64,000 nucleotides of DNA from CAYXVJ01 sp050309435 (GTDB lineage Bacteria > Bacillota > Clostridia > Saccharofermentanales > Fastidiosipilaceae): positions 186,001-250,000 of the forward strand of contig JBNRMJ010000011.1 of the NCBI GenBank assembly GCA_050309435.1, in the 5' to 3' direction. Position 1 is the stretch's first letter; each line of letters opens with the position of its first letter. Positions 16,569 through 24,746 of this stretch are shown here, in pieces. Position numbers and translations under genes: made by a program. A model generated the notes under the pieces. That model was given only the letters and a program-made list of their open reading frames with translations. It searched no databases and had not been told where the DNA came from.

Positions 16569-17266
16569 ATGATTTCACTACGCAGAATACAAAAAAATTA
16601 CGGCACGCATCAAGTCCTGAAAGATGTAGACCTAACAGTCCGGCAAGGAGAGATCTACGGTTTGATTGGAAAAAACGGTGCAGGTAAGACTACGAATTTC
16701 AAGATCATCCTTGGGCTGACCGAATTTGACAACGGGCAATTATCCATAGCCGGAACCGGTCAAATGCGGATCTGTCAAACGGAAGAAAGAAGATTGGTTT
16801 TTTTATAGGAAAGAACTTCTTCGATTATCTGACTGCTACGGAGAATCTGGAATATTATCGTCAACTGAAAGGCATTCGGGATAAGGCTGAAACCGAACGA
16901 GTTCTGAACTTGGTCGATCTGGATCAGACGAAGTTAAAGTTCGGCTCTTTTTCAGATGTTCGTAAGCTTATCACTTCGCTGAACAGGGAACTCGGAACAA
17001 CTGTGATTGTCTCGTCGCATATTCTCGGCGAACTTGAGCATACAGCGAACCGCTTCGGTATTATCGATCAGGGACAGCTACTGCGAGAAATCACCCATGA
17101 GGATTTAAGAGCACCCAGTGATAAAATCCAGCTCCATGTAGCGGACTACCCAAGAGCCAAACAAGTACTTTTCGAAAATAATATAGAAGTGTTACAGGAA
17201 AGCTCCGAATTCAAATCCTTGGAAAACTATTATTTTGAGCTGATTGGAGGCAAGATTCATGAGTAA
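16569..17266 (+). pseudogene. Broken ABC exporter ATPase (bacitracin/lantibiotic type)
   Basis: The start encodes a normal ATPase N terminus (QKNYGTHQVLKDVDLTVRQGEIYGLIGKNGAGKTT) with an intact Walker A. The frame is lost near 16760; the downstream frame restores SNADLSNGRKKIGFFIGKN, then TATENLEYYRQL. Around 16950 the sequence jumps from KLKFGSFS to DVRKLITSLNREL, so the ABC signature, Walker B and the D-loop are missing. The end (VIVSSHILGELEHTANRFGIIDQG) is of BcrA type. With a frameshift and a deletion of essential motifs it cannot make a working ATPase. It overlaps the remnant permease by a few bases, as in intact operons of this kind. Confidence 0.88.
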
Positions 17267-17950
17267 TTAAATATTTGCCGATCTTCGGCGCGTTTTTCAT
17301 TAGCAAGGTTTTCTGAGAGCTGTCGGTATTTTTTCGCTTTGCTTTGATCTTCTTGTGTTTATCTACTTCAACCCAACATTTACAGCAGAGATGTATGTAT
17401 CCAAAATCTCCTCCTTCATGGGATTTTTTCCTCTCGTTATCGGATTAATTATATTTATGTCGGTATATGCAGATGATTTTAAGTGTCGTTCCATGCAGGT
17501 AGCTATCGGTTATGGGATCGGCAGAGAGCGGATTGTTTTCGCTAAGTTGATAGAAAGTACAGTTTTATTGTTAGCAACGGCTGCTTGCATGGCAGTATTA
17601 ATTCTGGCGGCTCCCCTGCTTCTTGGTCTCTCTCCAAACTCCGAGCAGATGGCATCCCTCGCTCTGACGGTAGCCGCAGACTCGCTGAGAGCTCTCGGAT
17701 ATGGTGCTTTATCCTCGATTGCGGTATTTATGACGCAGAATGCGGTAAACGGAATAATTATCTATGTACTGCTATCATCCAAGACCATTTACATCATTCT
17801 GTCTATGTTGCTGGGACAAGATATTATTGTCAATATCGTGGAGGATCTGACGAAATTCCTCTATACTAACTTGCTCTATACAATCCGGACAGACATCGTA
17901 TAGAGCAAAAGCTTCGATGCGCTTATTCTGATTGTATCCCTGCTCGTCTT
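17259..17950 (+). pseudogene. Broken ABC exporter permease (BcrB/ABC-2 type)
   Basis: An ATG at 17259 overlaps the ATPase end, but TAA follows after three codons, with further stops and a frame change before 17355. From there a 182-codon hydrophobic stretch is readable (FMGFFPLVIGLIIFMSVYADDF, then IGYGIGRERIVFAKLI), typical of ABC-2 permeases of lantibiotic/bacitracin exporters. It ends at TAG 17901. The same frame continues with a membrane-like segment (SFDALILIVSLLVFS) until TGA near 17960, where it runs into the YxeA-like frame, suggesting a nonsense mutation followed by a deletion junction. Confidence 0.85.
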
Positions 17951-17953
17951 CTC

Positions 17954-18316
17954 GTGCTGATTATTGCCGGAGCTTTCTGGGCGAAAACTTACTACAATGA
18001 CAGATATGTTGTTTCAGACTACTTCTATACCCGGATTCCCGAAGATGAGGTTAACGAAGATTCCTGGCTGGTCGACAGTGACGGCGTTAAACAGTCAAAA
18101 GGAAAAGCTTATGAACTGATCGGATATAATGCTCAGGGAGAAAAACGGGTGGTGTATTTTACGAAAGCGGGCAGCGCAGAAGATTATTATGCTCCCGGAA
18201 CCTATATTGCCGTCAGTACCAGCAAGACAATCGCACTCGGTGAAGAAGTCGTGGAAGATAGCGCTGTCGCTCAAGCGGCTTACGAATGGATACAACAAGG
18301 GCTGTCTCTATCATGA
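17954..18316 (+). pseudogene. YxeA-family (DUF1093) secreted protein, probably truncated
   Basis: The frame encodes about 120 residues starting LIIAGAFWAKTYYNDRYVVSDYF and going on through GKAYELIGYNAQGEKRVVYFTKAG to EWIQ, the pattern of small secreted YxeA proteins that accompany peptide-antibiotic ABC exporters. Only the second half of a signal helix is present: the frame can begin only at GTG 17954, with no ribosome site, and a hydrophobic segment that could be the missing half lies in another frame just upstream. It is therefore probably inactive, although the mature domain itself looks undamaged. Confidence 0.7.
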
Positions 18317-18671
18317 TTGCTATTCTCTACGTCTTATTTTGGCTAATCTTATTTGCCGCTTTTATATACCTTTAATTCTGGTCGTAAAGGCTCTGAAACG
18401 GTATATCAATTCGAAAGAAGTGCGCGAAGAGAAAAAAGCTGTTTCCCGTTCCTTAGGCGAAGCCTTAAAAGAGAATCGCGTTCGCTGTCATATGACTCAG
18501 GAATTCGTTGCAGAAACGCTGGGCGTCAGCCGCCAGTCTGTTTCAAAATGGGAAAATGGATCCAGTGATCCCAACACAAGCAATCTGCCGGCATTGGCAA
18601 AGCTATACAAGATATCAGCAGAAAAATTACTTGAATATGCTTCTGATCCGCTAAAAAAGGAGTCTGAGTAA
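18313..18671 (+). pseudogene. Frameshifted membrane-linked HTH regulator (Xre type)
   Basis: ATG 18313 begins a transmembrane helix (MIAILYVLFWLILFAAFIYL) that meets a stop near 18375. In another frame the protein resumes at IPLILVVKALKRYINSKEVR and carries a complete Cro/C1-type helix-turn-helix (MTQEFVAETLGVSRQSVSKWENGSSDP, then NLPALAKLYKISAEKLL). The intact family has this membrane helix joined to the HTH, so a frameshift around 18365 separates them. Its stop codon lies in the loop of the terminator at 18655. It probably once controlled the adjacent exporter cassette. Confidence 0.75.
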
Positions 18672-18684
18672 TCAGACTCCTTTT
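18655..18684. terminator. Bidirectional terminator
   Basis: AAAAGGAGTCTGA (18655-18667) pairs with TCAGACTCCTTTT (18672-18684) around a four-base loop. T runs follow on both strands, so it can end the decayed cassette (plus) and the lyase gene (minus). Confidence 0.9.
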
Positions 18685-18722
18685 CGCAATATCTGTTCAC
18701 TGGAGTGAAGGGCCATGCTATC

Positions 18723-20171
18723 CTACAGACTATCGGGAAAATCTCTGCGAAAAGCTTCCAGAAGTTTTTCAGGCCAATCACTTGTTGCTTCCAGCCTTCC
18801 CGTAAAGAATCGCAGCACAGCCGGTTCTTCCGTGAAACGCAAGCCTCCGATCAGATCCCGGTTTTCAAAGAGCCAGATCAGCCGATCCGCGACATAAGAT
18901 ACCTGTGATAACGTAAAGACCCTTTTTGGCATGGCCAGGCGCAACAACTCCATATTCGCAAACTGCTCGCTGCCATCCGGATTTCTCTGTTCCGACATTG
19001 TTCCGCGTTCCATCCCGCGTATACCGCCGGCAATATACACCGCAACCGCAAGCGCACCGCTCGGATACTCGCTTTGAGAAATATGAGGAACAAAACGAGA
19101 AGCATCGATATGACATCCCAATCCGCCGGCAGGTGTGACCACCGGTACCCCTGCTTCCAGCAATTGACGGGATAACTCGGCAACGAAGATCGGTGTCTGT
19201 TCGATCACATGAAGATCCAAGGTTTCATAAAGGCCTACTGTCAGTGCTTCCATCTCGCGAACCGACATGCCTCCGTAAGTCATAAACCCTTCGAAGAGCG
19301 GTATGAGAGGACGCATGGATTCGAACATATCCTTATTTGAAGTAATGATGGCACCGCCTCTGGCACAGCCAAGTTTACGGGCCGAAAAGTATGTGATATC
19401 AAACAGCGATGCGATTTCTCTTGTGATATCGATAATCGGGGCATGGGCAAACTCAGGATCCCGGGTCTTGATAAAGTAGAGGTTATCGGCCAATAAACTT
19501 GCATCAAGAACACTGATCAATCCCCGCTCGCGGCAAAAGGCAGATACCTCCCGCATATTCTGCATGGAGATCGGCTGGCCTCCGATCAGATTTGTGCCGG
19601 CTTCCATTCGAACGAATGCAATATGATCCGTACCTAATCGTTCCACCGCAGCAGCAAGCTTAGTCATATCCATATCGCCTTTAAAAGGATGCTTGCTTGT
19701 TACCTCGAGGCCCCGGTCGGCAATCAATTCCTCGATTGTACCTCCGGCTTCAATGATATGAGCTTTTGTAGTCGTGAAATGAAAATTCATCGGAACAACT
19801 TGTCCTGGTTTGACAAGTGTTCGGGCCAGAATATTCTCGCAAGCTCTGCCCTGATGTGCAGGTAAAAAATATTTAGTTCCGAAGATATCCGTTAGCGCAG
19901 CTTCTAAACGAAAATAAGTTTCTGAACCTGCATAACTGTCATCTGCCTGCATCATGGCGGCTTGCTGAGCATCGCTCATCGCATTCACGCCGCTATCGGT
20001 CAGCATATCAAGAAATACATCTTTGTTTCTTAACAAAAAGGTATTAAATCCTGCTTCCTCGATTTTCGTTTTACGCTGTTCAACCGGCAAAAGGTTTAAA
20101 CGCTGGACCACCCGAACTTTATGCATTTCCAATGGTACCGATTTCCCCGTGAAGAATTTAACTTTTTCCAT
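18723..20171 (-). CDS. Tyrosine phenol-lyase-like PLP enzyme (TPL/tryptophanase family)
   Basis: A 482-residue beta-eliminating lyase of the tyrosine phenol-lyase (TPL)/tryptophanase family. Visible are DDSYAGS (Tyr80, equivalent to TPL Tyr71), TNLIGGQPISMQN (Asn194), Asp223, the PLP lysine in FSARKLG (Lys266) and PKRVFT. GMERG (Arg389) matches the phenol-binding Arg381 of TPL, where tryptophanase has isoleucine, so TPL-like specificity is favoured. The reaction would be L-tyrosine to phenol, pyruvate and ammonia, which is reversible. Oddly, the PLP-contacting arginine of the DATR motif is leucine here (DASL, Leu226). A T-box leader with its own promoter lies directly upstream. GGAAAGGATGG precedes the ATG. 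Confidence 0.82.
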   Translation of the reverse strand: MEKVKFFTGKSVPLEMHKVRVVQRLNLLPVEQRKTKIEEAGFNTFLLRNKDVFLDMLTDSGVNAMSDAQQAAMMQADDSYAGSETYFRLEAALTDIFGTKYFLPAHQGRACENILARTLVKPGQVVPMNFHFTTTKAHIIEAGGTIEELIADRGLEVTSKHPFKGDMDMTKLAAAVERLGTDHIAFVRMEAGTNLIGGQPISMQNMREVSAFCRERGLISVLDASLLADNLYFIKTRDPEFAHAPIIDITREIASLFDITYFSARKLGCARGGAIITSNKDMFESMRPLIPLFEGFMTYGGMSVREMEALTVGLYETLDLHVIEQTPIFVAELSRQLLEAGVPVVTPAGGLGCHIDASRFVPHISQSEYPSGALAVAVYIAGGIRGMERGTMSEQRNPDGSEQFANMELLRLAMPKRVFTLSQVSYVADRLIWLFENRDLIGGLRFTEEPAVLRFFTGRLEATSDWPEKLLEAFRRDFPDSL

Positions 20172-20223
20172 TCTTCGTCCATCCTTTCCAGACTTAATCG
20201 TCTATAAGCCAGGCCTGAAAGAA

Positions 20224-20270
20224 CAAAAAAGCTTTCATCCTCCAGGCGTCCAACACCTAGGGACGAAAGC
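20224..20270 (-). terminator. T-box regulated terminator
   Basis: On the minus strand GCTTTCGTCC (20270-20261) pairs with GGATGAAAGC (about 20243-20230), followed by TTTTTT. It comes right after the T-box sequence and 50 bases before the lyase start, so it is the conditional terminator of the leader. Confidence 0.88.
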
Positions 20271-20504
20271 GAACTTCCGCGGTACCACCCTAATTGCACC
20301 AATACATGATGCCACTCTTCGGATCAATCAATCCTGTACCCTGTGACGGGGGCAGCCGTATTCTCCTACTGATGCGTTCAGAGAATCCGCTCGGGAGTGT
20401 ATATGCATTGGCAACTCAGTATCCGCTCACACCTGCCGCGGACTCTCTGCATCTGTCTCAACGAGACATCTGACTTGCTTCCTGTTTCTCTCCGTCAATG
20501 CGTT
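20271..20504 (-). promoter_or_regulatory. T-box leader with tyrosine (UAC) specifier
   Basis: The minus strand carries the T-box sequence AGGGTGGTACCGCG (about 20290-20277), which pairs with the free CCA end of uncharged tRNA. Upstream lies a Stem I with AGAGAG and a distal loop like GGCAGGTGTGAGC. Aligning the 3' arm of Stem I with a known glyQ leader (GGC-AUUCUUGAGC) puts the specifier at UAC-ACUCCCGAGC, bases 20401-20399, that is, tyrosine. The overlapping triplet UAU also codes for tyrosine. Uncharged tRNA-Tyr should therefore allow read-through into the TPL-like gene. The T-box is certain; the specifier is by hand alignment. Confidence 0.9.
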
Positions 20505-20510
20505 TGTAAT

Positions 20511-20539
20511 AAAATACTGAAATGATTCGTCTTTGTCAA
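20511..20539 (-). promoter_or_regulatory. Promoter of the T-box leader
   Basis: On the minus strand TTGACA (20539-20534), a 17-base spacer and TATTTT (20516-20511) form a good vegetative promoter with transcription expected to begin near 20504. It sits just after the J-domain gene, so the lyase has its own transcript. Confidence 0.75.
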
Positions 20540-20555
20540 ATATTTCCCAAGAGAT

Positions 20556-20984
20556 TCATTTTTCGATTAAACCCCGGTACAGATTCATGAGTTCGATAAA
20601 CTTCTTCGTATCTCCTCCCGTATCCGGATGATACTCTTTGGCCAACTGTCTGAAGCGCTTCTTGATAGCCGTTTCATCTGCATCAAAGGGTAAATCAAGT
20701 CGAATCAAGAGATGTTTGTCATAATGATCCCTCGAGACAAAATGCGTCTGATCAAAGAGATCACTGTAAACGAAAGCCAGATATTCATCGGCAATTCTGC
20801 GATATTCATCGAGATCCACCGATAATAAATATACCAAAGGATATTTCACATCCTCCGCAGCTCTCAATGAAAAAAAACGATCCCAGACCAGGCGGTGTTC
20901 ACCGTAACCCAGTACTTGCTCCCTCAAACGAAGTTCCAAACGTCTGAGATTTCGCAGTCTTTGCTTAATTTGAATAAGATCCAT
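20556..20984 (-). CDS. Small protein with C-terminal J domain
   Basis: A 142-residue protein with a DnaJ-type J domain at its C terminus (about 98-142): ADETAIKKRFRQLAKEYHPDTGGDTKKFIELMNLYR. It holds the HPD tripeptide that stimulates Hsp70 ATPase. The first 95 residues are charged and helical with no recognised domain, and there is no G/F or zinc-finger region, so this is not DnaJ itself. A C-terminal rather than N-terminal J domain is less usual in bacteria. It starts nine bases after the alpha-glucuronidase gene on the same strand. Its client is unknown. Confidence 0.75.
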   Translation of the reverse strand: MDLIQIKQRLRNLRRLELRLREQVLGYGEHRLVWDRFFSLRAAEDVKYPLVYLLSVDLDEYRRIADEYLAFVYSDLFDQTHFVSRDHYDKHLLIRLDLPFDADETAIKKRFRQLAKEYHPDTGGDTKKFIELMNLYRGLIEK

Positions 20985-20993
20985 TCACTCTCC

Positions 20994-22955
20994 TCAATAA
21001 ATAAGCCGTCCGTGCTCGTCGTCGATGCCGGATTTACGCCGAAAATAGCTGTTGACCTGATCTCGCCATTCACGGGCATTGATCAGCTGACGCGCGAAAC
21101 GTTCGCTGACACGACGATGCACTTTCGCATCCAGTTTACTCTTCAGGGATTCCCACTCTGCCATAAACCCTTCGACTTGCTCGCAGGCCCAAAATCGGCT
21201 GTCGTAAATATGTTGAATCACGGTTTTTCCCGACTTCAGGCGATCCGTATATGCCAGACGATGAAAAAAGAGGACATACTCGTCCGGACAGCTTTCGACC
21301 CGATTAAAGATCTCCCCGACTTCGCGTGGATAGAGAGTCGCATATGCGGTACCTTGGTCGCTTCGATCGACACCGATACCCCGGTGATCTGCCCGGTGGT
21401 ACGTACCCCAGCGATCGTATTCGTATCCGTCTACAGAAGGCCCGTAATGGGTATGCGGGGTTACCATCCAGCCTATGCCCAGAGGCGCTGTGTAAGCTTC
21501 ATACACGGGCCATGATGCCAACAGCATATCAACCAGCTTGCTTTCGTCCGCGCTTGCCGGATCGAAGCTCAACGCCGCCCATTCGCGGGCAGTCTCCTCT
21601 GCCGGCCGATCGGCCGACCAGGCCAGACAGCCATAAGCGTAGAAATTTACAGCCGCTAAATCATGACCGAACCAGTTTATATCATTCCCCGTATTGGAAA
21701 CGGCAGCAATTCCGATTTTCACCTGCTCCAATACATCTCCTTTGAGAATAGAAGCCAGACTCGTATCTTGAGTCCGTGCTGCCGGATTTCCGGTCTGAAA
21801 ATCCAGTATCTCGCGCCACTGCGGCAGCAGGTAGCACAAGTCGATTTGCTGTCCGGTATATTCCTGAGTGATTTGAAGTTCGAGAATCAGATTCGTCTTC
21901 GTCATGGCGCTAAACAGAGGAGAAACGGGTTCTCTTACCTGAAAATCCATCGGGCCGTTCTTGATCTGAAGGTAAACATTATTTTCGAAGAGTCCGTCCA
22001 GCGCAGCGAAGTAATCATAGGCCGCACGAGCACGATCTGTTTTCGTATCCCTCCAGTCCTGTCCTGCATTATATACGAAAGCCCGCCAGATTAAGATTCC
22101 TCCGTAAGGTGCCAGTGCTCTTCCCAGCATGTTGGCACCTTCGGCCTGATTTCTGCCATAAGTAAAAGGTCCGGGTCTTCCTTCAGAATCGGCTTTGACC
22201 AGAAAGCCGCCCAGGCACGGTAAGGCCCGATATACCTCTGCCATCTTCTTATCCCACCAGCGGATCACGTTTTCATCCAGGGGATCAGCAGTCTCGAGTC
22301 CGCCTTCTTCGACCGGAGCCGCGAAATTCAAACTGAGAAATAAAGAAATGCCGAATGAATGAAATACATCTGACAGGTATTTTAGACGGTCGAAATGTTT
22401 AGCGGTAATCAAGAAACGAGCTTCCTCTTTGACATTTACGTTGTTTATGACAACGGCGTTAATACCTACCGAAGCGGCTAAACGGCAATAATCCGTGATT
22501 CGTTCATGCAGCAAAATCTCGTTATTTTCGAAAAAGAACGATCTCCCGCTGTAGCCGCGTTCGATACTGCCGTCCATGTTATCCCAATGGTTAATCATCC
22601 GAAGTTCTGTCTTCGGCGTATCGGAAACAGTTAGTCCATCGGATAGTTCTCCGAGTATCGCCTTCTTGATTAAGGCGTAGCAGCCATACAATGCTGCTTT
22701 ATCATCTGCTGCTTCGATACGAATCGTCTTGTTGTCGCAGCAGATTTTGTAACTGCCTGATTGTGCCGGCTGATCGTTTGATACAAGCTCGATATTCCAA
22801 ATGCCATGTGTCGGGTCCGGAGGACCGAAAGCCCGCTCCAGTTCGCTAATAGCCCGTTTCACAATCTCAGATGGCGATAGCTTCGCTACGATCTGCCGAA
22901 GCAATCCGGCTTCGGCTAGCTTTTTAGTATTCAGCCATGCATCATACCCGTTCAT
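20994..22955 (-). CDS. aguA: Alpha-glucuronidase (GH67)
   Basis: A 653-residue cytoplasmic alpha-glucuronidase of glycoside hydrolase family 67, the usual family length. It removes (4-O-methyl)glucuronic acid from xylo-oligosaccharides. Diagnostic stretches are GGFLVKADSEGRPGPFTYGRNQAEGANMLG, ILIWRAFVYN, GYEYDRWGTYHRADHRGIGVDRS and YVLFFHRLAYTDRLKSGKTVIQHIYD. No signal peptide is seen, so the substrate must be imported. The start at ATG 22955 has GAGGAGAG upstream; a longer frame would use TTG. It stands between a CrtO-like gene (20-base gap) and a J-domain gene, not among xylan genes, which is unusual for aguA. Confidence 0.93.
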   Translation of the reverse strand: MNGYDAWLNTKKLAEAGLLRQIVAKLSPSEIVKRAISELERAFGPPDPTHGIWNIELVSNDQPAQSGSYKICCDNKTIRIEAADDKAALYGCYALIKKAILGELSDGLTVSDTPKTELRMINHWDNMDGSIERGYSGRSFFFENNEILLHERITDYCRLAASVGINAVVINNVNVKEEARFLITAKHFDRLKYLSDVFHSFGISLFLSLNFAAPVEEGGLETADPLDENVIRWWDKKMAEVYRALPCLGGFLVKADSEGRPGPFTYGRNQAEGANMLGRALAPYGGILIWRAFVYNAGQDWRDTKTDRARAAYDYFAALDGLFENNVYLQIKNGPMDFQVREPVSPLFSAMTKTNLILELQITQEYTGQQIDLCYLLPQWREILDFQTGNPAARTQDTSLASILKGDVLEQVKIGIAAVSNTGNDINWFGHDLAAVNFYAYGCLAWSADRPAEETAREWAALSFDPASADESKLVDMLLASWPVYEAYTAPLGIGWMVTPHTHYGPSVDGYEYDRWGTYHRADHRGIGVDRSDQGTAYATLYPREVGEIFNRVESCPDEYVLFFHRLAYTDRLKSGKTVIQHIYDSRFWACEQVEGFMAEWESLKSKLDAKVHRRVSERFARQLINAREWRDQVNSYFRRKSGIDDEHGRLIY

Positions 22956-22975
22956 AAAGTCTTCTCTCCTCAATT

Positions 22976-23506
22976 CTATGATCTGCTTATATCGGTAGCA
23001 GATATTGCCTGACTGACACTCTTATTTCTTTTCTCCAGAATCTTTTTTATACGGGGACGATTATATCTCTGAGCCATAATACAAGGCAGATTCACAGCCA
23101 GAGCATAGAACAGCATCATTAAGACAACATAAGCTTCGACAAAAAGCGAAAAGAAAATAAACGGCCAGATCGCCAGCCAGTGAGCCAGCTCTCCTCTCGC
23201 GGATTCTTCGAGGAAGCGCAGAAGATTCTCATCGCCATAGCTTGTCAGATAGCGCTTCTTGTAAGCTTTCTTCCTGTATAAGGCACCGCCGTCCGGCAAG
23301 CGTTGTTTCCACCGTCTGACCAGAAACAGGCGCTCATAGATATTACCGTTGTCTTCCCAGGCATAGGAGCGGAAAAGATAATTATTGCTGTCGAAATATT
23401 TACGGGGCAGCCTTTGCGATATGTAAACGGCAGATAACTGAAAGAAAAGCCACAGCAAGACAGATAGCAGCAATGACAGATATGTATCCGGATAAAAAAT
23501 ACGCAT
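22976..23506 (-). CDS. CrtO-like acyltransferase (glycosyl-diaponeurosporenoate type)
   Basis: A 176-residue membrane protein resembling CrtO, the staphylococcal enzyme that esterifies the sugar of glycosyl-4,4'-diaponeurosporenoate with a fatty acid (165 residues). Typical features are the early membrane helix, KYFDSNNYLFRSYAWEDNGNIYERLF, VRRWKQRLPDGGALYRK and a C-terminal pair of helices. The ATG overlaps the stop of the glycosyltransferase gene by one base (TAATG), with GGGAGG upstream, so the two are coupled. No phytoene/diapophytoene synthase is present in the window, so a different lipid acceptor remains possible. Confidence 0.8.
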   Translation of the reverse strand: MRIFYPDTYLSLLLSVLLWLFFQLSAVYISQRLPRKYFDSNNYLFRSYAWEDNGNIYERLFLVRRWKQRLPDGGALYRKKAYKKRYLTSYGDENLLRFLEESARGELAHWLAIWPFIFFSLFVEAYVVLMMLFYALAVNLPCIMAQRYNRPRIKKILEKRNKSVSQAISATDISRS

Positions 23507-24636
23507 TACTTCATCCTCCCGGGTATTTTTCTGCCTTTCCAGCTCACCTGCAATCCAAGCATCCTGAAAACAAGAGAGATCAGGAATAACAGCAGGAATA
23601 TAAGAAGAACAAGGGGATAAAAAAGTGAAGTCCATAAACGAAAGTTTCCCAGACGCTTCCCGCAGATTCGAAGCATGACGGCATAAAAACAATAAATCAA
23701 ACCGAAGGCGGCAATTTGAAATGTATCCGTTGACCGCACTGCATACACGAAATTAAACGGTACCGATATCAAGGCGGTCAGCCAGAGAAAGACCAGGGAG
23801 AACACCCGGGGCGGGACTGTTCCGGCACCTGCGGCAATATTCTTGATCCAGCCTCGACATAAAGCGCTAAAACCTTCTCTATACATGCGATAGGAAATAT
23901 CAGGGTCAGCTATATATAAGTCAAAATCATATCCTAAGCTAGTCAGGCGCCGGCCCAGATCAACATCATCAATAATGCTGCTTCGTACAGATTCATGACC
24001 TCCGATGCTTTCATAAACTGCTTTTGGCATTAAAACAAGCGGACCAAAGAGACCTGTTTGTCTTCCTTTCGGTCGTCCGAGGCCGTTTCCGGCAAACTGC
24101 AGTAAGTTGAAAATAAAGGAGAACTGTTCGTAAAAATGCTCGCAAGAATGCCAGGGCTGGACGGATATTGTTTTTTCTTGTCTTTGATAAGTGCCTAAAA
24201 GACGGAGAAGAGCAGCTTTCCCTAGCCGGACATCCGCATCGAGAAATAAGAGCAAGTCAGTCACGGCTGCCTCGCTGCCCAGCTGACAGGCATACGATTT
24301 ACCCGTCCAGTCTGCCGGTTTCTTCTCCACAGAGATCAGCCGAGCCGAAAAGGAACGAGCTACGTCCGCCGTACGATCTGCCGATTGATCATCTACACAG
24401 ATGATCTCTGCGGGTTTCGTGCTCTGTCTAGATAGATCATGGAGCAAAAGAGCGAGATTATGTTCTTCGTTTCGAGCCGGGATAATTACCGTTACAGCGG
24501 GGCTTACATGCTCCTTTTCTTCTGGTTCGTGATTTATTTCCACAAGAAAAGGTAAGGCAGGCATTCGCCAAAACAGCAGACAAAATGATAAGCTGCCCAA
24601 GATAATAAGTCCTGCGTCAAGATATGTCCATATCAT
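23506..24636 (-). CDS. CrtQ-like GT2 glycosyltransferase
   Basis: A 376-residue family 2 glycosyltransferase: an N-terminal membrane helix, the catalytic domain (VTVIIPARNEEHNLALLL, DDQSADRT, LFLDADVRLG, later SIIDDVDLGRRL) and three C-terminal helices. This is the layout of CrtQ, which glycosylates diaponeurosporenoate, and of related membrane-lipid glycosyltransferases. It is translationally coupled to the CrtO-like gene. The ribosome site (TTGGAG) is moderate. Sugar donor and acceptor cannot be read from sequence; the pairing with CrtO suggests a glycolipid or glycosylated carotenoid-like acid. Confidence 0.83.
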   Translation of the reverse strand: MIWTYLDAGLIILGSLSFCLLFWRMPALPFLVEINHEPEEKEHVSPAVTVIIPARNEEHNLALLLHDLSRQSTKPAEIICVDDQSADRTADVARSFSARLISVEKKPADWTGKSYACQLGSEAAVTDLLLFLDADVRLGKAALLRLLGTYQRQEKTISVQPWHSCEHFYEQFSFIFNLLQFAGNGLGRPKGRQTGLFGPLVLMPKAVYESIGGHESVRSSIIDDVDLGRRLTSLGYDFDLYIADPDISYRMYREGFSALCRGWIKNIAAGAGTVPPRVFSLVFLWLTALISVPFNFVYAVRSTDTFQIAAFGLIYCFYAVMLRICGKRLGNFRLWTSLFYPLVLLIFLLLFLISLVFRMLGLQVSWKGRKIPGRMK

Positions 24637-24746
24637 CGTGTCACAAGCTCCAATGATTTCGGCCGCGCCGACTCGTTATCTCCGCCCTCACTGCTGTGAA
24701 TCGAAGAAATCGAGCACAAAAATCCCTTCGCAGCGGTAAATAAGAG

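Noticed and set aside
16569..18671. Programmed frameshifting as the explanation for the broken cassette
   Set aside because: There is more than one lesion in several genes, including a deletion of essential ATPase motifs and plain nonsense codons. Decay is the simpler reading.
20895..21515. Long plus-strand open frame opposite the alpha-glucuronidase and J-domain genes
   Set aside because: It has no ribosome site or domain, and it lies antisense to two well-supported genes.
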